Shown: piece by piece, positions 54,185 through 62,597 of the stretch
Position numbering within the stretch: the first letter of the stretch is position 1
Layout: the number at the start of each line of letters is the position of its first letter
Source of the DNA: Dyella sp. EPa41
Lineage (GTDB): Bacteria > Pseudomonadota > Gammaproteobacteria > Xanthomonadales > Rhodanobacteraceae
Assembly (NCBI RefSeq): GCF_016586165.1
Contig: NZ_BCPR01000011.1
Location: forward strand, 21,291 to 85,290
Reading direction: 5' to 3'
Length of the DNA stretch: 64,000 nucleotides
Program-made: the position numbers and the translations under genes
The notes under the pieces: model-generated
Told to the model about the DNA's origin: nothing
The model's input: only the letters and a program-made list of their open reading frames with translations
Databases searched by the model: none

Positions 54185-55336
54185 CTACGCAATGGCCAGC
54201 GACGACATCACCGACGCCACCAGCAGACCGAACGCGGTACCGAGGATATAGCCGAGCAACGCCAGCAGGATGCCCACCGGCACCAGCGAGCGCGAATAGC
54301 TGGCCGCGAGAATGGGCGTCGCCGCCACGCCGCCGATGCAGGCGAGCGAGGAGATGCCGCACAGGTAGAGATCGAAATGGAACACGCGCGCGGCGAGCGC
54401 CAGCAGCACGGCGTGGATCGCGATGATGCTGATGCCGCACATCAGGTAGAGCGGCGCCGAACCGATGCCTTCGAAGTTGCTCTGCGAAGCCAGCACCGCC
54501 ACCACGCTGATCAGCATGGCGCTGGAAATCGTGCCGGCGCCCGCGAAGCGGGCCAACGGCGTCTGCGCCGCGACCAGGCCGAAGCCGGTGGCCAGCATGA
54601 TGGTCCACGTGGTGGGCGACACCATGTCGGTGGTCGGCAACCGATCGGCCAGCCATGCCGAGAAAGCGCCTACCAGCAGGGCCATGCCCAGCCAGAGCAA
54701 CACGTTCTCCGGCGTGGTCGGGCCATGGCTGCGGGTCTCCTCCACCACCATGTCCGCGCTCGACTTGGCCCGCGTCCAGCGATTGAAGCTCGTCGCCAGG
54801 CGGCCCAGGCCAAACAGCACCACCACCCACATGGAGTAGCACAGCGCGTCAGTGAGCAATGACATGGCCAGCAGCCGATCCGGCATGCCAATAGCCTGTT
54901 TCACCGCCACCATGTTCGCCGTTCCACCGACCCAGCTGCCGGAAAGCGCCGCCAGCGGTTGCCAGGCGTTGCCCGACAGCCAGTAGCGGAACATCAGGAA
55001 GGTCGCGATGAACGCCACGAACAGGCAGACCATCGTGACGAAGAACACCGCCAGCACGCGCGGCCCCAGCCTCAGGATCGCCAGCAGGTCGCAGTTGATC
55101 ATCAGCAGGAACAGCAAGGCCGGCACCATGTGCCCGATCAACATGGTCTGCGCGCCACGGATCTCCTCGTTCACCTGCCACAGGCCGGTCACGGCGAGCG
55201 CGGTGACCAGCAGGTAGGTGAGCACGATGGGCGGCAGCACCTCGAAGAACCGCCACCGGAAACGCCGCTCCAGAGCGGGAAACAGGCCCGCCGCCAGCAA
55301 CATGACAGCGAGATAAGGCCAGGCCGTGTGGATCAT
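54185..55336 (-). CDS. DUF819 family integral membrane protein
   Basis: 383 residues from ATG 55336, about ten transmembrane helices. The block GSWVGGTANMVAVKQAIG near 140 and GISSLACIGGVAATPILAA near 335 are typical of DUF819 proteins, which resemble carboxylate/sodium transporters. First gene of the leftward operon; a role in import of murein dipeptides is suggested only by context. Confidence 0.85.
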   Translation of the reverse strand: MIHTAWPYLAVMLLAAGLFPALERRFRWRFFEVLPPIVLTYLLVTALAVTGLWQVNEEIRGAQTMLIGHMVPALLFLLMINCDLLAILRLGPRVLAVFFVTMVCLFVAFIATFLMFRYWLSGNAWQPLAALSGSWVGGTANMVAVKQAIGMPDRLLAMSLLTDALCYSMWVVVLFGLGRLATSFNRWTRAKSSADMVVEETRSHGPTTPENVLLWLGMALLVGAFSAWLADRLPTTDMVSPTTWTIMLATGFGLVAAQTPLARFAGAGTISSAMLISVVAVLASQSNFEGIGSAPLYLMCGISIIAIHAVLLALAARVFHFDLYLCGISSLACIGGVAATPILAASYSRSLVPVGILLALLGYILGTAFGLLVASVMSSLAIA

Positions 55337-55476
55337 GCGTCCCCTCTGGTTCCCCTGATCGCCTGCCATGGAATATCTAATTCAGGCAGGTTTCGTTCGA
55401 AGCATAAATTATTGACCACTGATTGCAAGCGTGCTACACAACGATGGTGTCGCCATTTCTTGCGAGGGGAGTTGCA

Positions 55477-56979
55477 GTGAAGATGGCCAGGCCTTTCATG
55501 ATCTTGCGGACCCGACGCGCCCTCCCGGCCGCGCTCGCCCTTGCCTGTCTGCTGGCTGTCGGCACGCCCTGCGCATCGACGGCTCCCTCGCCCGTGCAGC
55601 ATGCCATTGCGCTCATCGATGCGGGGCAGTTCAAGTCAGCTGACGCCGACATTACGAAGGCGCTGGCCGAGCCGGGGCTTCCGGCAAGCACACGCGACGA
55701 GCTGCTGTTCCAGCGCGAACGGATGCGTCGCATCCTGATCGACTTCACCCTGGACGCCGATGCCGCCAAGGCCCGCATCCGCAAGCAGGTGCCCGACCTC
55801 AGCGACGCCGAGTTCACCCGCTGGGACCAGCAGGGCCTGCTCGAACACATGGTGATCGATGGGCGCACGCTCTACTTCAAGCGCGCGCCGAACAACCTGT
55901 TCCTGCTCAGCAAGGAAGCCGCGGCACGACGCAGCAAGCCGGCGCCGTCGAACGACGATCCGATGGAAACGCTCAACGCGCACCATCGCGCCGCGCGTGC
56001 CGAGTCGCTCGTCACGCATCGCACGAGCGTCACCCCCAACCACGTGCGCGTGACCGAAACGGTGACGGTCGATGCGGATGCGGTGCCGGCCGGCGAAACC
56101 ATCCGCGCCTGGCTGCCCTTCCCCCGCGAACTGCCCGGCCAGCAGGAGCAGGTGCGGCTGGTCGACAGCCAGCCTTCGGGGGCGAACGTGGCGCCGGCCG
56201 CCACCATGCAGCGCACCGCCTATCTGGAAAGGAAGGCCGAAGCGGGCAAGCCGACGACGTTCGCCGTCACCTACGAACTCACCATCTACGCCCAGTACCA
56301 CGACATCGACGCCAACAAGGTGGTGGCCGCGAAGCTCACGCCCGAGCTGAAGCCCTTCGTGGAAGAGCGCGCGCCGCACATCGTGTTCACCGACGACCTG
56401 CGTGCGTTCTCGCGCAAGGTGGTAGGGGACGAGAAAAACCCGTATCGCATCGCGCAGAAGCTGTTCGCCGCGGTGGACCAGATTCCTTGGGCCGGCGCGC
56501 GCGAATACTCGACCATCAGCAACCTCAGCGACTACACGCTGCACGCCGGCCACGGCGACTGCGGCGAACAGACCATGCTGCTGATCACGCTGCTGCGCCT
56601 CAACGGCATTCCCGCCCGCTGGCAATCGGGCTGGATCTTCTCGGACGGCAAGTACAACAACATCCACGACTGGGGCCAGCTCTATCTGGCGCCCTACGGC
56701 TGGGTGCCGATGGACGTGACGTTCGGCCAGCTGCATCCGGGCCAGGGGGACGACCCGGCGCTGCAATGGTTCTACCTGGGCGGACTCGACGCCTACCGCA
56801 TCGCCTTCAACAGCGATTTCAGCCAGCCCTTCGTGCCGCCCAAGCAGCACTTCCGCTCCGAGACGGTGGATTCGCAACGCGGCGAACTCGAATGGCGCCG
56901 CGGCAATTTGTATTTCAACCAGTGGGACTACGACTTCACTTGGCAGCTTCTGCCCGTGCCTGAGCGCACCGGCAGGTAA
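55477..56979 (+). CDS. Secreted transglutaminase-like (cysteine protease fold) protein
   Basis: 500 residues with the GTG at 55477 (GAGGGGA six bases upstream; ATG 55483 is an alternative), followed by a signal segment to about residue 33. The transglutaminase-like catalytic triad is C362 (GDCGEQ), H397 (IHDWGQ) and D413 (VPMDVTFG). The N-terminal 200 residues hold an uncharacterised domain. Such periplasmic proteins act as peptidases or amidases; peptidoglycan is a plausible target. First gene of the rightward set. Confidence 0.8.
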   Translation: MKMARPFMILRTRRALPAALALACLLAVGTPCASTAPSPVQHAIALIDAGQFKSADADITKALAEPGLPASTRDELLFQRERMRRILIDFTLDADAAKARIRKQVPDLSDAEFTRWDQQGLLEHMVIDGRTLYFKRAPNNLFLLSKEAAARRSKPAPSNDDPMETLNAHHRAARAESLVTHRTSVTPNHVRVTETVTVDADAVPAGETIRAWLPFPRELPGQQEQVRLVDSQPSGANVAPAATMQRTAYLERKAEAGKPTTFAVTYELTIYAQYHDIDANKVVAAKLTPELKPFVEERAPHIVFTDDLRAFSRKVVGDEKNPYRIAQKLFAAVDQIPWAGAREYSTISNLSDYTLHAGHGDCGEQTMLLITLLRLNGIPARWQSGWIFSDGKYNNIHDWGQLYLAPYGWVPMDVTFGQLHPGQGDDPALQWFYLGGLDAYRIAFNSDFSQPFVPPKQHFRSETVDSQRGELEWRRGNLYFNQWDYDFTWQLLPVPERTGR

Positions 56980-57027
56980 GCCGCTTTTTTACGTCAACGA
57001 CGACAAGAACCGGGGGAGAACGGGGAG

Positions 57028-60027
57028 ATGGGTAGTCGGCATTTTCGAAGGACCGTGCTGTGCATGGCGCTTGGGCTTGGCTTGGCCTCGATGGCCGCGC
57101 CCCGGGCTTACGCAGGTAACAACGACGGCACGGTGGTAGGACACACCGAAGCCGGCGCCGTGGTCACCATCAACAATGCGCAGACCGGTTTCTCGCGCAC
57201 GGTGACCGCCGATGCAAAAGGCAACTACCGCATTTCGTTCCTGCCGGTGGGCGACTACGTGCTTTCGGTCGCCAAGGACGGCAAGGAACTCGTCGCGCCG
57301 GCCAACGTCACCGTCACGCTGGGCAACGCCACCACCGTTAACCTCGGCGGCAACGCGCAGAACCTCGATGCGGTGAACGTGACCGGCACCGCGATCATCA
57401 CCGCCGTGGATGTCACCTCGACCGAGTCGGCCACCAATATCTCGCGCGAAGAACTGCGCCGCCTGCCGGTGGACCAGACGCTTGCCTCCGTCGCGCAGCT
57501 CGCGCCCGGCGTGGTGAAGGGCTCCTCGTCGTTCGGCGGCCTCTCGTTCGGCGGCTCGTCGGTGGCCGAGAACGCCATCTACGTGAACGGCCTCAATGTC
57601 ACCGACTTCTACAACCGCAACGGCTACTCCGAGGCACCGTTCAACTTCTACCAGGAATTCCAGGTCAAGACCGGCGGCTACTCGGTGGAGTTCGGCCGCA
57701 CCACCGGTGGCGTGATCAACGCCGTGGCGCGCTCGGGCACCAACGAGTTCCACAGCGGCGTGGAGCTGACCATGGAGCCGGGCGCGTGGCACTCCGAAGC
57801 GGAGGACCGCTACGACAGCAGCGGCAACCGCTACCTTACCGCCAGCAAGGACCGCGATTCGTTGATGAAGACGAACGTGTGGGCGTCGGGCCCGATCGTG
57901 AAGGACAAGCTGTTCTTCTTCGCCATGTACGAAGCGCGCGGCGAGTCGCCCCGCAACACGAACGACGAAGGCACCGCGCTCACCAGCAACCGCGCCAACC
58001 CCGGCTTCTGGGGCACCACGATCGACTGGCGCATCAACGACAGCAACCTGCTCTCGCTGATGGCCTTCTCGGACAAGGACAAGAACACCGGCACGGTCTA
58101 CAACTACGACTACGCCACCGATACCATCGGCGCCAAGACCAACGAGATCTACACCGACACCGGCGGCAAGAACTGGTCGCTGGCCTACACCAACTACTTC
58201 ACCGACAACCTGTCGATGAAAGTGCTGTACGGCGAGAACCGCCGCGAATCGTTCACCCGTTCGCTGGCTGACATCGAGTGCAACCACGTCGCCGCCGAAA
58301 ACGCCGTCGCCAAGCCGGGCGTGCCGCTGGGCTGCACCACCAGCACCTCCGTCTCCAAGCGCAACGACCTGCGCAAGGAAGGCCGCGTCGACTTCGAGTG
58401 GAAGCTGGGCGACCACCTGCTGCGCTTCGGCTACGACCACGAGGACGACGATTCCGATTACGCCCGCCGCTATCCGGGTCCGGGTGCGATCTACTACAAC
58501 GTGTATGCCGCCACGCCGGGCTCGTCGATTCCCAACCCCAACGGCGGCGGCATCATCCCCGCGGGCTACAACGGCTACGTGCGCGCGCGTCGCTACGAGA
58601 TTTCCGGCAACTTCGACACCACCAACGACGCCTTCTACCTCGAGGACAACTGGCAGGTCACGCCCAACCTGCTGTTGAACGCCGGCATCCGCCGCGACGG
58701 CTTCGACAACATGGACGCCGCCGGCCACAGCTACATCAAGATGGACAACATGTGGGCGCCGCGCTTCGGCTTCTCGTGGGACATGAAGGGTGACGGCACC
58801 ACCAAGATCTACGGCAACCTGGGCCGCTACTACCTGCCCGTCGCCAACGTCATCAACATCAAGCAGGCCGGCGGCCTGCTGGACGAGCGCACCTACTACG
58901 CGTTCGGCGGCTGGCAGACGCTTACCGACGCGAACGGCAACCCGTACGCCATGCCCATCCTCGGGCCGCAACTGGGCGGCGTGGACACCTCGCAGGGCAA
59001 TGGCAAGGTCGGCGACCTGCGCTCGGAAGTCGACCACGACATGGACCAGGTCTACCAGGACGAGTTGATCCTGGGCTTCCAGCAGATGATCAACGACAAG
59101 TGGTCGTGGGGCGTCAACGGCACCTACCGCAAGCTGCACAACGCCATCGACGACATGGAGATCAGCGCGACCGGCAAGTGCGGTCCGGACGGCTATATCG
59201 GCTGGGTGATGGCCAACCCCGGCAAGAAGGTCACCGTATGGGGCGACACCAACTGCGACGGCACGCCGGACGGCTGGGTCACCGTGGATACGGCGAAGGA
59301 AGGCTGGGCGATGTACGATGCGGACGGCAACTATCTCGGCCAGCGTGGCTGGGTGAAGCCCAAGCGCACCTACACCGCGCTGGAGTTCCAGATCGACCGG
59401 GCATGGGACGAGAAGTGGGCCTTCAATGCGTCCTACGTGCTCTCGTGGAACCGCGGCAACGCGGAAGGCCCGGTCAACTCCGACACCGATTTCGACGACA
59501 CCGGCCGCACCGAGAACTTCGATAACCCATGGGTGAACTTCGGCGGCGACGGCTACCTGCCCAACGATCGCCGCCATCAGATCAAGATGCGCGGCACCTA
59601 TGCCATTACGCCGAACTGGCAGGTGGGCGGCGATCTCAACATCGCCTCCGGCGGCCCGATCACCGGCTTCGGCGTGGGCAACCCGTACGACGACACCAAC
59701 TACCACAGCTACTTCATCTGCGTGGCCAACTGCGACTCGCCGCGCTCGGAAGACCGCGTGTACCAGTCGTCGCCGCGCGGCAAGTACGGCCGCATGCCGT
59801 GGACCTACAACCTCGGCGCCAGCCTCACCTACCTGCGCCCGCTGGGCGACAAGGGTCAGCTGCGCGTGAAGTTCGCCGTCTACAACCTGTTCAACGAGCA
59901 GCAGACCATCGCCGTGGACCAGGACCTGCAGACCACCATCTCCAACAGCACCAGCTCCACCTTCAAACAGCCACTACGCTTCCAGCAACCGCGTTTCGCC
60001 CAGCTCACCGTATCGGTCGATTTCTGA
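57028..60027 (+). CDS. TonB-dependent receptor with carboxypeptidase-like N-domain
   Basis: 999 residues. Signal peptide to about 29, then a CarboxypepD_reg-like domain (residues 32-100, GHTEAGAVVTINNAQTGFSR), a plug domain (INREE-type region near 135-240, including VYVNGLNVTDFYN-like IYVNGLNVTDFYN) and a C-terminal beta barrel ending in VSVDF, the outer-membrane assembly signal. Oar-like receptors of this kind import bulky nutrients. Neighbours point to muropeptides or peptides. Followed by a terminator and then the decarboxylase gene. Confidence 0.9.
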   Translation: MGSRHFRRTVLCMALGLGLASMAAPRAYAGNNDGTVVGHTEAGAVVTINNAQTGFSRTVTADAKGNYRISFLPVGDYVLSVAKDGKELVAPANVTVTLGNATTVNLGGNAQNLDAVNVTGTAIITAVDVTSTESATNISREELRRLPVDQTLASVAQLAPGVVKGSSSFGGLSFGGSSVAENAIYVNGLNVTDFYNRNGYSEAPFNFYQEFQVKTGGYSVEFGRTTGGVINAVARSGTNEFHSGVELTMEPGAWHSEAEDRYDSSGNRYLTASKDRDSLMKTNVWASGPIVKDKLFFFAMYEARGESPRNTNDEGTALTSNRANPGFWGTTIDWRINDSNLLSLMAFSDKDKNTGTVYNYDYATDTIGAKTNEIYTDTGGKNWSLAYTNYFTDNLSMKVLYGENRRESFTRSLADIECNHVAAENAVAKPGVPLGCTTSTSVSKRNDLRKEGRVDFEWKLGDHLLRFGYDHEDDDSDYARRYPGPGAIYYNVYAATPGSSIPNPNGGGIIPAGYNGYVRARRYEISGNFDTTNDAFYLEDNWQVTPNLLLNAGIRRDGFDNMDAAGHSYIKMDNMWAPRFGFSWDMKGDGTTKIYGNLGRYYLPVANVINIKQAGGLLDERTYYAFGGWQTLTDANGNPYAMPILGPQLGGVDTSQGNGKVGDLRSEVDHDMDQVYQDELILGFQQMINDKWSWGVNGTYRKLHNAIDDMEISATGKCGPDGYIGWVMANPGKKVTVWGDTNCDGTPDGWVTVDTAKEGWAMYDADGNYLGQRGWVKPKRTYTALEFQIDRAWDEKWAFNASYVLSWNRGNAEGPVNSDTDFDDTGRTENFDNPWVNFGGDGYLPNDRRHQIKMRGTYAITPNWQVGGDLNIASGGPITGFGVGNPYDDTNYHSYFICVANCDSPRSEDRVYQSSPRGKYGRMPWTYNLGASLTYLRPLGDKGQLRVKFAVYNLFNEQQTIAVDQDLQTTISNSTSSTFKQPLRFQQPRFAQLTVSVDF

Positions 60028-60043
60028 TTTGACCGTCCCCGCC

Positions 60044-60075
60044 GGCGGCCCACCTCGTGTGGGCTGCCGCTTTTT
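60044..60075 (+). terminator. Terminator after the TonB receptor gene
   Basis: GCGGCCCAC / GTGGGCTGCCGC hairpin (one mismatch) followed by TTTTT, 17 bp after the stop. It would reduce expression of the downstream genes relative to the receptor. Confidence 0.75.
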
Positions 60076-60102
60076 CCGGACCACGACAACGGCAGCACCC
60101 GC

Positions 60103-61380
60103 ATGAACATCGAAGCCGCTCCGCAGGACACCCGCACCGCATCACGCGTCGACGGCGTCGACCTGCAGGCGTTGGCCGGGCATGTGCCCACGCCGTTCCA
60201 TGCGTACTCCGCCAGCACCATCCGCGACCGCATCAGTTCGCTTCAGCGCGCCCTGCACGGGCTGGACGCGCTGATCTGCTTCGCGGTCAAGGCCAATTCC
60301 AGCCTGGCCATCCTCAACCTGATGCACGAACACGGCGTGGGCGCCGACATTGTTTCCTCCGGCGAGCTGTGGCGTGCCCTGCGTGCGGGCATACCGCCCG
60401 AACGCATCGTGTTCTCCGGCGTGGGCAAGAGCGAGCAGGAGATCGCCGAGGCGCTGGCGGCGAAGATCCTGCGCTTCAACGTGGAATCGCACGACGAGCT
60501 GCTGACCCTGCAACGCCTGGCCGCTTCGCTGGACCTCACCGCGCACGCGGCCGTCCGCATCAACCCGGACGTGGATGCACTCACCCACGCCAAGATCTCC
60601 ACCGGCAAGGCGGAAAACAAGTTCGGCGTCAGCATTGACGAAGCCCGGCGCTGGTTCGCCGAAAGGGAGATGCTGACCCATGTGCAACTGGATGGCCTGC
60701 ACGTGCACATCGGCTCGCAGATCCTCAGCCTCGACCCCTATCGGGAGGCGTTCAAGCGCGTGGCGCAGTTCTGGCGCGAGCTGGAAGCGGCGGGCCACGC
60801 GATCGCCAGCATCGACGTGGGTGGCGGCCTGGGAGTGCGCTATCGCGAAGGGCACGATCATCCGGTGGATGCCGCGGCCTACGTGGCGGTGGTGCGCACC
60901 GCGCTCGAAGGCTTCCATGGCCGCCTGCTGTTCGAACCCGGTCGCTATCTGGTCGCCGACGCCGGCGTGCTGCTCACGCGCGTCATCCGCATCAAGCACG
61001 GCCAACATCGCAAGTTTTTGGTACTCGATGCAGCGATGAACGACTTGCAGCGGCCGAGCCTGTACGATGCCTGGCATGACATCGTGCCCGTGCATGGGGA
61101 GACGCGAGCGATGACCGAGTACGACATCGTAGGCCCCGTCTGCGAAACCGGCGACACCTTCGCCCGCGCTCGCGCCATGCGCGAATGCGCGGCCGGCGAC
61201 CTGTTGATGATCCGCACCACCGGCGCTTACGGCGCGTCCATGTCCTCCACGTACAACTCGCGTCCCCTCGCGGCCGAAGTGCTGCTCGACCGGGGCCGCT
61301 ACGCCGTGGTGCGCCAACGCCAGAGTTTCGAAGACATGATCGCCGGCGAACAGCCGGCCCGACATTGGGAGACGGCATGA
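60103..61380 (+). CDS. lysA: Diaminopimelate decarboxylase-like PLP enzyme
   Basis: 425 residues, fold-type III PLP decarboxylase. PLP Lys K63 in CFAVKANS, HIGSQ near 203, EPGRYLVADAG near 280, and the conserved CETGDTFA and GAYGASMSSTYN in the C-terminal barrel. Converts meso-diaminopimelate to L-Lys. Located in a murein-peptide locus rather than with biosynthetic dap genes, so it may act on salvaged diaminopimelate. The stop overlaps the dipeptidase start. Confidence 0.88.
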   Translation: MNIEAAPQDTRTASRVDGVDLQALAGHVPTPFHAYSASTIRDRISSLQRALHGLDALICFAVKANSSLAILNLMHEHGVGADIVSSGELWRALRAGIPPERIVFSGVGKSEQEIAEALAAKILRFNVESHDELLTLQRLAASLDLTAHAAVRINPDVDALTHAKISTGKAENKFGVSIDEARRWFAEREMLTHVQLDGLHVHIGSQILSLDPYREAFKRVAQFWRELEAAGHAIASIDVGGGLGVRYREGHDHPVDAAAYVAVVRTALEGFHGRLLFEPGRYLVADAGVLLTRVIRIKHGQHRKFLVLDAAMNDLQRPSLYDAWHDIVPVHGETRAMTEYDIVGPVCETGDTFARARAMRECAAGDLLMIRTTGAYGASMSSTYNSRPLAAEVLLDRGRYAVVRQRQSFEDMIAGEQPARHWETA

Positions 61381-62597
61381 AAGGCATGAACATCCTCGGC
61401 AGCGCGATCATCCTGGCACTGGCTTTCGGCGGCACCGCGACGGCCGCGCAGCAGGATCCGCCGATCACGCTCGACACCCATGTGGACATTCCCTTCGGCC
61501 TGATGCACGACCCGCGCTTCGACGTGGGCAAGCAAACGCCCTTGCAGGTGGACCTGGACAAGATGAAGCGCGGCGGACTTGATGCGGTGTTCTTCATCGT
61601 CTACGTCGAGCAGGGCCCGCTGACGCCGGAAGGCTACAAGCATGCGATGGAACAGGCGAAGCAGAAGTACGACGCCATCGACCTGATGGTGCACACCTAT
61701 CCCGATCGCATTGCGCTGGCCACGTCGCCGGCGCAGGTGCGCGCCAACAAGGCCGCGGGCAAGCTGTCGGCGATGATCGGCGTCGAGAACGGCTATTCGC
61801 TGGGACACGACATCAAGAACCTCGACGAGGCGTACAAGCGGGGCGCGCGCTACGTCGGCCTGGCGCACATGGGCAACAACGACCTGTGCACCAGCTCGAC
61901 GCCCGAGGCGAGCCTGGGCGATACGCCGCTGCCCGAGTACGGCCTCACCGATTTCGGGCGCGCCGTGGTCAAGCGCGACAACGAGCTGGGCATCATGGTC
62001 GATGTCTCTCACTCGTCCGACCCCTGCGTACGCGATGTGCTGGCGCTGTCCAGCGCGCCCGTCATCGCCTCGCATTCCGCGGCGCGTGCGCTCGACAACC
62101 ATCCGCGCAATCTTTCCGATGAACTGCTGCGCGCCATCGCCGCCAAGGGGGGCGTCATCCAGGTCGTCGGCGTGCAGGACTTCATCCGGCTCGACCCGGC
62201 CCGCCAGCTGGCGCAGAAGGCGCTGCAGGCGCAGGTCGCCAAGCAGGCTGGCGACAAGGAATTCGACAGCGAGAAACACGAATACCTGCCCGCCTACATC
62301 GAAGGCATGAAGCGCATCGATGCCGCGCTCCCGCCGCCGACCGTCGATGACTACGTCAAGCACGTGAAACACATCGTCGACGTCGCCGGCATCGATCACG
62401 TGGGCATCGCCTCGGACTTCGACGGCGGCGGTGGCCTCGCCGGCTGGAACGATGCGACGCAGACGCGCAATCTCACCGCCGCCCTGCGGCACGCCGGCTT
62501 CAACGACCAGGACATCGCCAAGATCTGGGGCGGCAACCTGCTGCGCGTGTGGGGTGAGGTGGAACAACACGCCGCCGCAAGCCATGGAAAGCACTGA
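61377..62597 (+). CDS. Membrane dipeptidase, peptidase family M19
   Basis: 406 residues with a signal peptide (MNILGSAIILALAFGGTATA). Zinc-binding HVDIPFG near 36, E in IGVENGYS near 140, HS in VDVSHSSD and ASHSAAR, and DHVGIASDFDGGG are the M19 signatures. M19 enzymes split dipeptides, including those with D-residues. ATGA overlap with the decarboxylase gene. Exported, so it acts in the periplasm. Confidence 0.9.
   Translation: MKGMNILGSAIILALAFGGTATAAQQDPPITLDTHVDIPFGLMHDPRFDVGKQTPLQVDLDKMKRGGLDAVFFIVYVEQGPLTPEGYKHAMEQAKQKYDAIDLMVHTYPDRIALATSPAQVRANKAAGKLSAMIGVENGYSLGHDIKNLDEAYKRGARYVGLAHMGNNDLCTSSTPEASLGDTPLPEYGLTDFGRAVVKRDNELGIMVDVSHSSDPCVRDVLALSSAPVIASHSAARALDNHPRNLSDELLRAIAAKGGVIQVVGVQDFIRLDPARQLAQKALQAQVAKQAGDKEFDSEKHEYLPAYIEGMKRIDAALPPPTVDDYVKHVKHIVDVAGIDHVGIASDFDGGGGLAGWNDATQTRNLTAALRHAGFNDQDIAKIWGGNLLRVWGEVEQHAAASHGKH

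Noticed and set aside
56989..59706. 905-codon open frame antisense to the TonB receptor
   Set aside because: Val/Ala/Gly/His-rich shadow; the receptor has signal peptide, domains and a beta-barrel end.
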